Assembly (NCBI RefSeq): GCF_003268675.1
Contig: NZ_CP029378.1
Span: forward strand, 682,001 to 746,000
Source of the DNA: Streptomyces bacillaris
GTDB lineage: Bacteria > Actinomycetota > Actinomycetes > Streptomycetales > Streptomycetaceae
Length of the DNA: 64,000 bases
Reading direction: 5' to 3'
Made by a program: the position numbers and the translations under genes. Shown piece by piece: positions 31,970 through 42,096 of the stretch (positions within the stretch are counted from its first letter, which is position 1; each line of letters starts with the position of its first letter). The notes under the pieces are model-generated. The model was not told the DNA's origin. It did no database searches and saw only the letters and a program-made list of their open reading frames with translations.

Positions 31970-34141
31970 TCAGTCGTGGAAGGTCTCGCCCTTCTCCGCC
32001 TTCTCCACGAGCAGCGCGGGCGGCAGGAACCGGTCGCCGTAGCGGTCGGCCAGCTCCCGGGCGCGGGCGACGAATCCGGGCAGGCCGCCCTCGTACCCGT
32101 TGATGTACTGGAGCACACCGCCGGTCCACGGCGGGAAGCCGATCCCCATGATGGAGCCGATGTTGGCGTCCGCGACGGAGATGAGGACGTTCTCCTCCAG
32201 GCAGCGGACGCTGTCCAGGGCCTCGGAGAAGAGCATCCGCTCCTTCATGTCCTCGAAGGGGACGTCCGCGTCGGCCTTCGTGAAGTGCTCGCGCAGACCG
32301 GGCCAGAGGCCGGTGCGCCTGCCGTCCTCGTCGTAGTCGTAGAAGCCCGCTCCCCCGCTGCGGCCCGGGCGGCCGAACTCGTCGACCATGCGGTCGATGA
32401 CCTCGTCGGAGGGGTGGCCGGGCCAGGTGCCTCCGGCCCCCTCGACCGCCCGCTTGGTCTCGTTGCGGATCTTGCGGGGCAGGGTCAGGGTCAGCTCGTC
32501 CATCAGGGAGAGCACCTTGGCCGGGTAGCCGGACTGGGCGGCGGCCTGCTCGATCGAGGCGGGCTCGACGCCCTCCCCGACCATCGCCACGCCCTCGTTG
32601 ATGAACTGGCCGATGACGCGCGAGGTGAAGAAGCCGCGCGAGTCGTTGACGACGATGGGCGTCTTCTTGATGCGCCGTACGAGGTCGAAGGCGCGGGCCA
32701 GCGCCTCGTCGCCGGTGCGCTCGCCCTTGATGATCTCGACCAGCGGCATCTTGTCGACCGGGGAGAAGAAGTGCAGGCCGATGAAGTCGGCCGGGCGGGA
32801 CACTCCCTCGGCGAGGACCGTGATGGGAAGAGTCGACGTGTTGGAGCAGAGCAGCGCGTCCGGCTCGATGACGTCCTGGATCTCCTGGAACACCTTGTGC
32901 TTGAGGCCGGTGTCCTCGAAGACGGCCTCGATCACGGCGTCGCAGCCCGCGAGGTCGGCCACGTCGCCGGTCGGGGTGATCCGGGCGAGCAGTTCGTCGC
33001 GCTTGGCCTCCGTCGTACGGCCCCGGGAGAGCGCCTTGGCGAGCAGCTTCTCGCTGTACGCCTTGCCCTTGGCGGCCGCCTCGGTGGAGACGTCCTTGAG
33101 GACGACCTCGATCCCGGCCCTGGCGCAGGAGTAGGCGATGCCCGCGCCCATCATCCCGGCGCCGAGCACGGCGACCTTGCGGACCGGGCGCTCGGGGATG
33201 TCCTTGGGGCGGCTGGCACCGGAGTTGACGGCCTGGAGGTCGAAGAAGAACGCCTGGATCATGTTCTTGGAGACCTGGCCGGTGACCAACTCGGTGAAGT
33301 ACCGGGCCTCGATGGTCAGGGCGGTCTCGAAGTCGACCTGGGAGCCCTCGACGGCCGCCGCGAGGATGTTGCGCGGCGCGGGCATGGGCGCGCCCGCGAG
33401 CTGCTTCTTCAAGTTGGCCGGGAACGCGGGGAGGTTGGCGGCGAACTTGGGGTTGGACGGGGTGCCGCCGGGGATCTTGTAGCCCTTGACGTCCCAGGGC
33501 TGCCGGGACTCGGGGTTGGCGTCGATGAAGGCGCGGGCCTTCTCGGTCATCTCCTCGCGGGTGGCGGCGACTTCGTGGACGAGGCCGTTCTCCAGGGCGC
33601 GCTGCGGGGTGTACTGGGTGCCCTGGAGGAGCACCTTGAGCAGGGCGTCCGCGATGCCCATGAGGCGTACGGTACGGGTGACGCCGCCGCCCGCCGGGAG
33701 CAGGCCGAGGGTGACCTCGGGGAGGCCGATGCGGGAGCCGGGGGCGTCGAGGGCGACGCGGTGGTGGGAGGCGAGCGCGATCTCGTAACCGCCCCCGAGG
33801 GCGGCTCCGTTGATGGCGGCGACGATCGGCTTGCCGAGGGTCTCGATGCGGCGGAGCGAGCGCTTGATGGCGGTGCCGGTGTCGAAGGCGGCCTGGGCGT
33901 TCTCGGGGCCGACCTTGATCATGTCCTTGAGGTCGCCGCCCGCGAAGAAGGTCTTCTTGGCGGAGGTGTAGATGATGCCGCGGATGGAGTCCTTCTCGGC
34001 CTCGGCGCGGTCCGCGATGGCCTCGATGGAGTCCTTGAAGGCCTGGTTCATCGTGTTCGCGGACTGATTGGGGTCGTCGAGGACGAGGGTGACGACGCCG
34101 GTCTCGTCCTGTTCCCAGCGGATGGTGGTGCTCTCGGTCAT
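31970..34141 (-). CDS. fadB: fatty-acid oxidation complex alpha subunit (enoyl-CoA hydratase / 3-hydroxyacyl-CoA dehydrogenase)
   Basis: 723 residues. Residues about 1-300 are a crotonase domain (GGDLKDMIKVGP near 69, NGAALGGGYEIALASHHRVA near 110). Residues about 320-500 are the NAD domain starting VAVLGAGMMGAGIAYSCARAGI. The C-terminal helical domain follows, with GLHFFSPVDKMPLVEII and NDSRGFFTSRV. It catalyses the hydration and oxidation steps of beta-oxidation on acyl-CoA. It lies 42 nt downstream of the thiolase gene and is probably cotranscribed; together they form the alpha2beta2 complex. ATG with GGAGAAGAC upstream. Confidence 0.95.
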   Translation of the reverse strand: MTESTTIRWEQDETGVVTLVLDDPNQSANTMNQAFKDSIEAIADRAEAEKDSIRGIIYTSAKKTFFAGGDLKDMIKVGPENAQAAFDTGTAIKRSLRRIETLGKPIVAAINGAALGGGYEIALASHHRVALDAPGSRIGLPEVTLGLLPAGGGVTRTVRLMGIADALLKVLLQGTQYTPQRALENGLVHEVAATREEMTEKARAFIDANPESRQPWDVKGYKIPGGTPSNPKFAANLPAFPANLKKQLAGAPMPAPRNILAAAVEGSQVDFETALTIEARYFTELVTGQVSKNMIQAFFFDLQAVNSGASRPKDIPERPVRKVAVLGAGMMGAGIAYSCARAGIEVVLKDVSTEAAAKGKAYSEKLLAKALSRGRTTEAKRDELLARITPTGDVADLAGCDAVIEAVFEDTGLKHKVFQEIQDVIEPDALLCSNTSTLPITVLAEGVSRPADFIGLHFFSPVDKMPLVEIIKGERTGDEALARAFDLVRRIKKTPIVVNDSRGFFTSRVIGQFINEGVAMVGEGVEPASIEQAAAQSGYPAKVLSLMDELTLTLPRKIRNETKRAVEGAGGTWPGHPSDEVIDRMVDEFGRPGRSGGAGFYDYDEDGRRTGLWPGLREHFTKADADVPFEDMKERMLFSEALDSVRCLEENVLISVADANIGSIMGIGFPPWTGGVLQYINGYEGGLPGFVARARELADRYGDRFLPPALLVEKAEKGETFHD

Positions 34142-34183
34142 GTCGGTGTCTTCTCCGTAAGCGAAGGGGGCGGCTGGGAACGG

Positions 34184-35398
<1,215 letters not shown>

Positions 35399-35442
35399 GA
35401 CAGCTGCCTTTCGAGGGTGATGGAGAGGGAGGGGGCAGGGGC

Positions 35443-36585
35443 TCAGGCGAGCAGCGAGCGGCCGATGATCTCCTTCATGATCTCGGTGGTGCCGCCATAG
35501 ATGGTCTGGATACGGCCGTCGGTGAACGCCTTGGCGACCTTGTACTCGCTCATGTAGCCGTAGCCGCCGTGGAGTTGGAGGCAGCGGTCGGCGGTGCGCT
35601 TCTGGAGTTCGGTGGCCCACCACTTGGCCATCGAGGCGTGGACGGCGTCCAGCGTCCCGTCCGAGTGGTCGACGATGCACCGGTCCAGGAAGGTGCGGGT
35701 GACGGCGCACTCGGTGGCCATCTCCGCGATCTCGAAGCGGATGTGCTGGAGCTTGGCCAGCGGCCGTCCGAAGGCCTCGCGCTCCTTGACGTACTGGGTG
35801 GTGATCTCCAGCAGGTGTTCGGCGGCGGCGATGGCGGCGACCGCTATGCCCATGCGCTCCTGGGCCAGGTTGGTCATCAAGTGGATGAAGGCGCCGTCGA
35901 GTTCACCGAGGAGGTTCTCCTTGGGGACGCGGACGTCGTTGAAGAACAGCTCGGCGGTGTCCTGCGACTTCTGGCCGATCTTGTCGAGGTTGCGGCCCCG
36001 CTCGAACCCTTCGGCCCCGCGCTCGACGACGATCAGCGAGAGCCCCTTGGCGCCGCCGTCGGGGGTGGTCTTGGCGACGACGATCACCAGGTCGGCCAGG
36101 ATGCCGTTGGAGATGAAGGTCTTGGAGCCGTTGAGCAGCCAGTGGTCGCCCTTGTCCTCCGCCGTCGTACGGATCGCCTGGAGGTCGGAGCCTGCGCCCG
36201 GTTCGGTCATGGCGATGGCGGTGATGGTCTCGCCGGAGCAGAAGCCCGGCAGCCAGCGGCGCTTCTGCTCGTCGGTGGCGAGGCCGGTGAGGTACGGGCC
36301 GATGATGTCGTTGTGCAGTCCGATCGCGAGGCCCGGTGCCCCGGCCCGGGTGAACTCCTCGGCCAGGACGGCGCTGTAGCGGAAGTCGGTCGAGCCACCG
36401 CCGCCGTACTCCTCGGGGACGGCGAGGCCGAGCAGCCCGGCGCGCCCGGCGGCGAGCCAGGCGTCACGGGAGACGATGCCGTCCTGCTCCCACTGCTCGT
36501 AGTACGGGAGCACCTCCTTGGCCAGGAAGGCCCGGACGGTCTCGCGGAACGCGTCGTGCTCCTCGGTGAAGATCTGGCGTTGCAC
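35443..36585 (-). CDS. acyl-CoA dehydrogenase
   Basis: 380 residues, three-domain flavoprotein. [17 protein letters not shown] is at the N-terminus, [16 protein letters not shown] near 125 (FAD/substrate), and [24 protein letters not shown] near 330-355 with the closing [18 protein letters not shown]. It carries out the first dehydrogenation of beta-oxidation. The GTG at 36585 is used because AGGAG lies 5 nt upstream. It is 8 nt downstream of the CoA-transferase gene and 45 nt upstream of the thiolase start, so all four genes probably form one operon controlled from the region near 37760. Confidence 0.94.
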   Translation of the reverse strand: MQRQIFTEEHDAFRETVRAFLAKEVLPYYEQWEQDGIVSRDAWLAAGRAGLLGLAVPEEYGGGGSTDFRYSAVLAEEFTRAGAPGLAIGLHNDIIGPYLTGLATDEQKRRWLPGFCSGETITAIAMTEPGAGSDLQAIRTTAEDKGDHWLLNGSKTFISNGILADLVIVVAKTTPDGGAKGLSLIVVERGAEGFERGRNLDKIGQKSQDTAELFFNDVRVPKENLLGELDGAFIHLMTNLAQERMGIAVAAIAAAEHLLEITTQYVKEREAFGRPLAKLQHIRFEIAEMATECAVTRTFLDRCIVDHSDGTLDAVHASMAKWWATELQKRTADRCLQLHGGYGYMSEYKVAKAFTDGRIQTIYGGTTEIMKEIIGRSLLA

Positions 36586-36593
36586 GGGGTCTC

Positions 36594-37730
36594 CTAGTCT
36601 CGGGGGGTGGGCCGGAGCCCCGGTACGTCCCAGTCGGCGGCGACGGCGTCCGTGTCGGCGCCCGGCCGCGCGGGGCCGCCGCGGACGGAGGTGGGGGTGG
36701 CGGAGAAGCGCGGGGCGGGGGCGGGCTGGGTGATGCCGCTGTGCTCGACGTAGGTGGAGCGGGCGGCCAGGTGCGGGTGGTGCGGTGCCTCGCGGAGGGA
36801 GAGGACGGGGGCGACGCAGGCGTCGGTGCCCTCGAAGACCTCGGTCCACTCCGCACGCGTACGGGTCAGGAAGCGCTCGGTGACGGCGGCGCGCAGCTCG
36901 TCCCAGCGGGCGAACTCCCACCGGTCGGGGAAGGCGTCCGCCAGGCCGAGGAGGCGGACGAACTCGGCGTAGAACTGCCCCTCCAGCGGGCCGACCGCCA
37001 TGTGGCCGCCGTCGGAGGTGGCGTAGGTGCCGTAGAAGGGGCAGCCGCCGTCCAGCAGGTTGGTGCCGCGCCGGTCCTGCCAGCTCCCGGCGGCCAGCAT
37101 CCCGTGGATCATCGAGGCGAGGTGGGCGGCGCCGTCGACGATCGCCGCGTCCACCACCTGGCCCGCGCCGCCCGGGGTGCGGGCGTGCTGGAGGGCGGCG
37201 AGCACCCCGACGACGAGGTAGAGCGAGCCGCCCGCGTAGTCCCCGACCAGGTTGGCGGGGACCACGGGCGGCTCGTCGGGCCTGCCGATCATGGAGAGGG
37301 TGCCGGTGAGAGCGAGGTACGCGATGTCGTGCCCGGCCCGCTCGGCCAGCGGCCCGTCCTGGCCCCACCCGGTCATCCGCCCGTAGACGAGCTTCGGGTT
37401 CCGGGCGAGGCAGGCCTCGGGCCCGACGCCGAGCCGTTCCGCGACGCCGGGGCGGTACCCCTCGATCAGGATGTCCGCGCGTTCGACCAGGTCCAGGACG
37501 CGTCCGGCGCCGTCCTCGTCCTTGAGGTCGACGAGGACGGAGCGCTTGCTGCGGTTGGTGATGTCGTACGCCGGGTCGATGCCGAGGGCCGGGCCACCGG
37601 GCCGGTCGACGCGTACGACATCGGCGCCGAGGTCCGCGAGCAGCATCGCCGCGAACGGTCCGGGGCCGATCCCCGCCAGCTCGACGACACGGACTCCTGC
37701 CAGCGGGCCGTGCTGCCCGGTGCTTGCCAT
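36594..37730 (-). CDS. CaiB/BaiF family CoA transferase or alpha-methylacyl-CoA racemase
   Basis: 378 residues of the class III CoA-transferase fold: GVRVVELAGIGPGPFAAMLLADLGADVVRVDRP near 13-45, RSKRSVLVDLKDEDG near 60, and VGDYAGGSLYLVVGVLAALQHA near 165-186 near the Asp region. YPRGVAERLGVGP follows the AMACR pattern. It either transfers CoA between acids or epimerises 2-methylacyl-CoA, which would feed branched acyl chains to the downstream dehydrogenase. ATG at 37730; the longer frame to 38027 lacks family sequence. It is the first gene of the beta-oxidation operon, preceded by a perfect palindrome at 37759-37771. Confidence 0.9.
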   Translation of the reverse strand: MASTGQHGPLAGVRVVELAGIGPGPFAAMLLADLGADVVRVDRPGGPALGIDPAYDITNRSKRSVLVDLKDEDGAGRVLDLVERADILIEGYRPGVAERLGVGPEACLARNPKLVYGRMTGWGQDGPLAERAGHDIAYLALTGTLSMIGRPDEPPVVPANLVGDYAGGSLYLVVGVLAALQHARTPGGAGQVVDAAIVDGAAHLASMIHGMLAAGSWQDRRGTNLLDGGCPFYGTYATSDGGHMAVGPLEGQFYAEFVRLLGLADAFPDRWEFARWDELRAAVTERFLTRTRAEWTEVFEGTDACVAPVLSLREAPHHPHLAARSTYVEHSGITQPAPAPRFSATPTSVRGGPARPGADTDAVAADWDVPGLRPTPRD

Positions 37731-37758
37731 CCGTGAGCCCCCAGGGGTGTGACACAAC

Positions 37759-37771
37759 TGATGTAACATCA
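37759..37771. promoter_or_regulatory. palindromic operator candidate TGATGTAACATCA
   Basis: A perfect 6+1+6 dyad 29 nt upstream of the start of the acyl-CoA operon, in a stretch much richer in A+T than its surroundings. This is a likely binding site for a TetR- or FadR-type repressor of acyl-CoA genes; no such regulator is adjacent. Confidence 0.6.
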
Positions 37772-37814
37772 ACGATGCTAAGAACGCGCCCGGCTCGACA
37801 CAACCCCCTGGGCC

Positions 37815-37828
37815 GAGCAAGCGCTTAG
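37815..37828. promoter_or_regulatory. second dyad GAGCAAGCGCTTAG upstream of the acyl-CoA operon
   Basis: Contains the 8-bp palindrome AAGCGCTT with flanking near-symmetry. TAAGCGCTTGCT-like sequences often precede acyl-CoA genes in actinobacteria. Weak evidence without comparison. Confidence 0.35.
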
Positions 37829-37955
37829 TTCTTCCCGCGACCGCGATCCTGCCGCATCCCCGCCGGACCTTCCACGCGGCCACGCCCAAGGCCGTGGCCC
37901 GCCCTCCGTCCGCCCCGCACCCCCGCCCGGCCGCACGCCCGCCGTCCCCCTCCGC

Positions 37956-37961
37956 TAGCCT
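37956..37961 (+). promoter_or_regulatory. -10 box TAGCCT for the reductase gene
   Basis: TAGCCT lies about 40 nt upstream of the GTG at 38003, giving a short 5' UTR that carries GGAGG. Confidence 0.4.
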
Positions 37962-38002
37962 GCCTGCCACATCTCCGCCGCCCCTCGCCCCCGGAGGCAG
38001 TC

Positions 38003-39193
38003 GTGAACAGGCAGAACGAGGCACCACGCCCCCTGGACGTCGTCCTTTTCGGCGCCACCGGCTTCGTGGGGGTGCTCACGGCCGAGCATCTGGCGGCGCA
38101 CGCCCCCGAGGGGCTGCGCTGGGGGCTGGCCGGTCGCAGCCGCGCCAAGCTGGAGCGGCTGCGCGACCGGCTGGCCGCTCTCCACCCCTCCTGCGCCGAG
38201 CTGCCGTTGCTGGAGACCGATGCGGACGACGAGGACGCGCTGCGCAAACTCGCGCACTCCGCACGGGTGGTGGCCACGACCGTGGGGCCGTACGTCCTGT
38301 ACGGCGAGAAGCTGGTCGCCGCCTGTGCCGAGGCCGGCACGGACTACCTCGACCTCACCGGCGAGGCCGAGTTCATCGACCGGACGTATGTGCGCCACGA
38401 CGCGCGGGCCCGGGAGACGGGCGCCCGGATCGTGCACGCCTGCGGCTTCGACTCCGTACCGCACGACCTGGGGGCGTACTTCACGGTCAAGCAGTTGCCG
38501 GAAGGGGTGCCGCTGAGCGTCGACGGGTTCGTCCGCAGCAACGCCGTCTTCTCCGGCGGCACGTTCGCCTCGGCGCTCACCGCGATGGGCCGCGGACCGC
38601 AGATGCTGCTCGCCGCCCGGGAGCGGCGCCTGCACGAGCCCCGCCAGGTGGGCCGCCGGATCCGCACCCCGGCCGGTTCCCCGCACTTCAACGGGGCCGT
38701 CGGCACCTGGGCGCTCCCGCTGCCGACCGTGGACCCGGCGATCGTGGGCCGCTCGGCGCGGGCGCTGGAGCGGTACGGCCCCGACTTCCGCTACCGCCAC
38801 TTCGCCTCGGTCAAGACCCTGCCGATGGCCCTCGGCGGCCCGGCGGCCGTGGGCACGCTGGTCGCCGCCGCGCAGGTGAAGCCCGTACGGGAGTGGCTGA
38901 TGGGGCGGTACGAGGCGGGGCAGGGCCCGGACGCGGAGCGCCGCGGGCGGAGCTGGTTCACCGTCCGCTTCGTCGGGGAGGGCGGGGGCCGGCAGGTCTT
39001 CACCGAGGTGTCCGGCGGCGATCCCGGCTACGGCGAGACGGCCAAGATGCTGGCCGAGTCGGCGCTCAGCCTCGCCCTGGACAAGCTCCCGGAGACCTCC
39101 GGCCAGGTCACCACGGCGACCGCGATGGGCGATGCGCTGCTGGACCGGCTGACGGCGGCGGGGATCCGCTTCCGGGTGGCAGCGGTGCGGTGA
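38003..39193 (+). CDS. saccharopine dehydrogenase-like / trans-acting enoyl reductase family protein
   Basis: 396 residues. The N-terminal Rossmann motif LDVVLFGATGFVGVLTAEHL is followed by AGRSRAKLERLRDRL. The middle region TTVGPYVLYGEKLVAACAEAGTDYLDLTGEAEFI is the family core, then HACGFDSVPHDLGAYF. Mycobacterial relatives act as trans enoyl reductases in lipid synthesis; most Streptomyces members are uncharacterised. GTG start with GGAGG 6 nt upstream. It diverges from the acyl-CoA operon, so an acyl-lipid substrate is plausible. No C-terminal saccharopine-binding feature can be assigned. Confidence 0.88.
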   Translation: MNRQNEAPRPLDVVLFGATGFVGVLTAEHLAAHAPEGLRWGLAGRSRAKLERLRDRLAALHPSCAELPLLETDADDEDALRKLAHSARVVATTVGPYVLYGEKLVAACAEAGTDYLDLTGEAEFIDRTYVRHDARARETGARIVHACGFDSVPHDLGAYFTVKQLPEGVPLSVDGFVRSNAVFSGGTFASALTAMGRGPQMLLAARERRLHEPRQVGRRIRTPAGSPHFNGAVGTWALPLPTVDPAIVGRSARALERYGPDFRYRHFASVKTLPMALGGPAAVGTLVAAAQVKPVREWLMGRYEAGQGPDAERRGRSWFTVRFVGEGGGRQVFTEVSGGDPGYGETAKMLAESALSLALDKLPETSGQVTTATAMGDALLDRLTAAGIRFRVAAVR

Positions 39194-39232
39194 GGCTCCG
39201 CTTCCGGGTAGCGGCCGTGCAGTGAGACTCCG

Positions 39233-39379
39233 CTAGAAGATCCAGCTCACCAGCGTGTAGAGCATCGCGCCCAGCCAGACGAGACCGACGACCCCGCCGA
39301 GGGCCATGCCGAGCGCGACGCGGCGCTGGGCGGGGTCGATGGGCCGGGCGGTCCGGATAGCCGTACGAGAGGTGTTCAT
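39233..39379 (-). CDS. small single-pass membrane protein
   Basis: 48 residues, ATG at 39379, TAG at 39233-39235. A basic N-terminal half (MNTSRTAIRTARPIDPAQRR) is followed by one hydrophobic segment from about residue 21 to 46 (VALGMALGGVVGLVWLGAML and onward), ending SWIF. The codon third positions are G+C-rich, consistent with real coding. It sits alone between the convergent reductase gene and the divergent gene at 39491. No family is recognised. Confidence 0.6.
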   Translation of the reverse strand: MNTSRTAIRTARPIDPAQRRVALGMALGGVVGLVWLGAMLYTLVSWIF

Positions 39380-39490
39380 ACGTTCAGCCTGCCCAGCAAG
39401 ATCGGTTTACGCCATCCGTACGGATACTCAGTCGGCCGGATACACTGCCGACCGCCGGCGAATTCCGGTGGCCCGGACCGTCGGAGGCGT

Positions 39491-40093
39491 GTGACGGTTC
39501 GTCCCATGGGCAACTCCCGGGCATATCCCGTCTTCCGGACCACCGACGCGTCGGCCGCTTATGCGCGGGCCGAGCGGCTGTGCGCGCTGCTGGAGGCGCG
39601 CGACGACGAGGTCGGGCTCTTCGCCGAGCTGGGGACGGTCGCGGAGGTGCGCCGGATGGCCGCGGTCCTGCCCTCGGCGACGTTCGAGTACGCGGAGGCG
39701 CGGACCGGTCCGGCGGGTGAGGACGTCTGGTTCGACCTGGACGTGGCGACGGCGGACGACACCGCGCTGGAGCCGCATCTGCCGCTGGACCTCATGGTGC
39801 ACGCCCCCGTGGGAAGCGTGGAGGAACGCTTCGTGGCCGCTCTCGGCCGGGGCACGGCCTCGGTCGACTGGCACGGCCTGTGGCCGGACGATCCGGCGGC
39901 GGAGCTGTCCGGCATGGCCAAGTACGACGGGGTGCAGATCGTCTTCCACGGGGACCAGGCCCAGTGGGGGCGACGGGCCGAGGACCACACGGTCTTCGTC
40001 CATGTGGACAAGTGGGGCGACGTGTCCCGGGCCCGGAAGCTCGCCGCGCACATCGGCAGCGAGGTCCTCGGCGAGGTGCAGTTCGGGTGGTGA
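39491..40093 (+). CDS. conserved hypothetical protein, 200 aa
   Basis: A soluble acidic protein with no recognised domain. It begins with YPVFRTTDASAAYARAERL and has two regular beta-rich parts (VWFDLDVATADDT near 77; VQIVFHGDQAQWGRR near 148) and ends IGSEVLGEVQFGW. The GTG at 39491 has GGAGG only 3 nt away; an in-frame ATG at 39506 is the alternative start. TACACT at about 39438-39443 could be its -10 box. It is convergent with the endonuclease V gene. Function unknown. Confidence 0.75.
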   Translation: MTVRPMGNSRAYPVFRTTDASAAYARAERLCALLEARDDEVGLFAELGTVAEVRRMAAVLPSATFEYAEARTGPAGEDVWFDLDVATADDTALEPHLPLDLMVHAPVGSVEERFVAALGRGTASVDWHGLWPDDPAAELSGMAKYDGVQIVFHGDQAQWGRRAEDHTVFVHVDKWGDVSRARKLAAHIGSEVLGEVQFGW

Positions 40094-40117
40094 GGACCCG
40101 CCGGAAGGGATGACCCC

Positions 40118-40810
40118 TCAGGCCGTGGCCTCCCGCAGGGTCTGGCGGCACAGGGCGTCCGCGCGGCGGGTGCTCTCGGGCTGGCGGAAGCGGCAGGCCA
40201 GGCGGAGGGTGTGGGCGCAGGCGTTGTCGAGGTCGATCCGGTGGCCCACGGAGACGAAGATCGGGTTGGTGTTCTCCTGGGTGCGCAGGGCGCGGCCCAC
40301 CACCTCGTCGCCGTCCAGCAGCGGGGAGAAGTCGCCGCGGCGGGGGCCGGGGGCTTCGTACGAGAAGGTGAACGGGTTCTTGCCGACGCCGATCACGGGC
40401 AGTCCGGTGAGCACGCCCAGGTGGCTGGCGAGGCCGAAGCGTCGGGGGTGGGCAAGGCCGTAGCCGTCGCAGATGACGACGCCGGGGTCGACGGTCAGCG
40501 ACTCCAGGGCCTCCAGCACGGTGGGGATCTCGCGGAAGGCCAGCAGCCCGGGGACATAGGGGAAGGTGATCGTGCCGACGGCGGTGGCCTCGTCCACGGT
40601 CTCCAGGGTCTCGGCGTCCAGGACGACGGCCGCCGCGACGACCACGTCCTTCTCGTCGTCGTACGCCACGTCGACCCCGGTCACCAGCCCGGTCCCGGGC
40701 GCCGGGCCCGGCTCGTCCAGCACCACCAGGCCGCGCAGGCGGTCCTGGATCGCCCGGCCCTCGGCTTCGTCCTTGGGGGTCTGATGGGCGGGAGGGGGCT
40801 GTGTCGTCAT
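40118..40810 (-). CDS. nfi: endonuclease V
   Basis: 230 residues, the family size. The metal-binding Asp lies in GVDVAYD near residue 47, FPYVPGLLAFREIP near 85 is the PYIP wedge region, and CDGYGLAHPRRFGLASHLGVL near 114-135 carries the second Asp and the deaminated-base pocket. It nicks DNA (or inosine RNA) one base 3' of hypoxanthine. VGKNPF replaces the more common VAKK. It diverges from the YciI-like gene with a 53-nt gap. Confidence 0.93.
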   Translation of the reverse strand: MTTQPPPAHQTPKDEAEGRAIQDRLRGLVVLDEPGPAPGTGLVTGVDVAYDDEKDVVVAAAVVLDAETLETVDEATAVGTITFPYVPGLLAFREIPTVLEALESLTVDPGVVICDGYGLAHPRRFGLASHLGVLTGLPVIGVGKNPFTFSYEAPGPRRGDFSPLLDGDEVVGRALRTQENTNPIFVSVGHRIDLDNACAHTLRLACRFRQPESTRRADALCRQTLREATA

Positions 40811-40863
40811 GACCAGCAGCTTATGCGGTGCTGGGGTACGCCCGGTCCCGTAGCCTGGCGATC

Positions 40864-41166
40864 ATGTTCGTACTCGAATTGACCTACACCGCCCCGGTCG
40901 AGCGCGCGGACGCGCTGATGCGGGAGCACATCGCGTGGCTCGACGAGCAGTACGCAGCAGGGGTCTTCATCGCCTCCGGCCGCAAGAACCCCCGGGACGG
41001 CGGGGTGATCCTCGCCGTCGGGGCGGACCGGGCGCGGATCGAGGAGATCGCCGCGGCCGACCCCTTCGCCGCGCACGGCGTCTGCGCCTACCGGATCACG
41101 GAGTTCACCGCGACGAAGACCTCAGCCGAACTCGCCTCCTTCAAGGAGGAGTTGCCCGGTCAGTAG
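40864..41166 (+). CDS. YciI family protein
   Basis: 100 residues with the ferredoxin-like YCII fold: FVLELTYTAPVERADALMREHIAWLDEQY, then FIASGRKNPRDGGVILA and DPFAAHGVCAYRITEFTA. The His in the first helix and the FIASGR strand are the family's putative active site; YciI proteins are implicated in dehydrochlorinase or muconolactone-isomerase-like chemistry, mostly unassigned. The ATG at 40864 follows a TAGCCT box by 8 nt without a ribosome-binding site, so translation is probably leaderless. Confidence 0.88.
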   Translation: MFVLELTYTAPVERADALMREHIAWLDEQYAAGVFIASGRKNPRDGGVILAVGADRARIEEIAAADPFAAHGVCAYRITEFTATKTSAELASFKEELPGQ

Positions 41167-41417
41167 GCCGGGCGGCCGCTCCTTCCCCTCCGCCGGGCCG
41201 CCGCCCTCCGGGGTGCGCGGCCGGGAAGTGGGCAGGAGGGCGGGGGTGCGGGAGAGCGTGGAGGAGGCGCGGGGCGTGAGCGGGGCGCGTGGAGGGCCGG
41301 GCGGTGACGCCCGGGCGGTGACGCAGCTCACGCCACCCGCCGGTGCACGGATCGTCGAGTTCCGTCGTCTACTCCAATGCCGGGAACCGTTCACCCAGCC
41401 GCGAGAGGGAGCAGGTC

Positions 41418-41834
41418 TTGTCCAGCGTTATCGAGCAGTCCGTGCAGGCCCGCATGGTCGCGTCCGCACCGCGGATGGAAACCCTGCCCGCCACTCTGAG
41501 TTACGACGTCAAGGACCCCTTCGCCGTGCGGATGGCGTTCCCGGCCCCGGCGACCCTGGAGGGGACCGAGGTGTCCTGGGAGTTCTCCCGCGAGCTGCTG
41601 ACGGCCGGGGTCGACGCACCCGCCGGGGAGGGGGACGTCCGGGTCCGGCCGTTCGGGTACGAGCGGACGGTGCTGGAGTTCCACGCGGCGGAGGGCATCG
41701 CCATGGTCCACGTACGCACGGCGGAGCTGCGCCGCTTCCTGGAGCGGGCGCAGGAGCTGGTGCCGGTGGGTGACGAGCACCGCCACCTCGATCTGGACCG
41801 GAATCTGACCGATCTGCTCGGTGGCGCCTGCTGA
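41418..41834 (+). CDS. ssgD: SsgA-family sporulation/cell-division regulator (SsgD-like)
   Basis: 138 residues with the SALP fold: ATLSYDVKDPFAVRMAFPAP near 25-44, SWEFSRELLTAGV, GDVRVRPFGYERTVLEFH, and the C-terminal HRHLDLDRNLTDLL. SALPs guide septum formation and peptidoglycan maintenance during Streptomyces sporulation. The TTG at 41418 is chosen because SSVIEQSV begins there and GGAG lies 6 nt upstream. The symbol ssgD rests on recalled similarity of the N-terminus and on gene order near the UvrA-like and WhiB genes; another SALP is possible. Confidence 0.8.
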   Translation: MSSVIEQSVQARMVASAPRMETLPATLSYDVKDPFAVRMAFPAPATLEGTEVSWEFSRELLTAGVDAPAGEGDVRVRPFGYERTVLEFHAAEGIAMVHVRTAELRRFLERAQELVPVGDEHRHLDLDRNLTDLLGGAC

Positions 41835-41909
41835 GACCCCGGCACGGCGCGCTCGCGCCGATGCCCCGACGGCGGCGCGGGCTCCCGCGCCGTGGAAAAC
41901 CCGTTGCCG

Positions 41910-41933
41910 GGCCGAGTGTCCCGGTTCTACCTT
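41910..41933 (+). promoter_or_regulatory. promoter of the ABC-F leader transcript
   Basis: TTGCCG at about 41904-41909, an 18-nt spacer and TACCTT at 41928-41933. The expected start site coincides with the ATG of the 12-codon leader ORF at 41938, which would then be leaderless. Confidence 0.45.
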
Positions 41934-41937
41934 CGTG

Positions 41938-41976
41938 ATGTCCCTGTTGTCGTCGATCGGAGAAGGACGTTGCTGA
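41938..41976 (+). CDS. putative 12-residue leader peptide of the ABC-F gene
   Basis: An ATG-to-TGA ORF encoding MSLLSSIGEGRC, 120 nt upstream of the ABC-F start. It has no ribosome-binding site but lies at the predicted transcription start. The following ~120 nt contain a CCACG-N6-CGTGG hairpin (about 42006-42021). Antibiotic-induced attenuation through stalling on such peptides is known for ABC-F resistance genes; here it is a hypothesis. Confidence 0.35.
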   Translation: MSLLSSIGEGRC

Positions 41977-42096
41977 TCTGAGGTCCCCTGCACCGTGCGG
42001 CGCCGCCACGTCTTGCCGTGGCCGCAGGCGCGCCCGTGTGCGATCTCAGCGCATCAGCCGATCCTTCCGCTCTCCTCGACGTACACGGGAGTCCGT

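Noticed and set aside
36600..37803. Extension of the acyl-CoA dehydrogenase to a 786-residue fusion
   Set aside because: The upstream part is Arg/Pro/Gly-rich and out of frame with the CoA-transferase gene that occupies this stretch; the dehydrogenase domain starts at the GTG 36585 with a good ribosome-binding site.
41995..42096. GTG start at 41995 giving the ABC-F protein a 34-residue extension
   Set aside because: The extension (RRRHVLPWPQ...) is not ABC-F-like and the family N-terminus fits the ATG at 42097; kept only as a possible leader reading.
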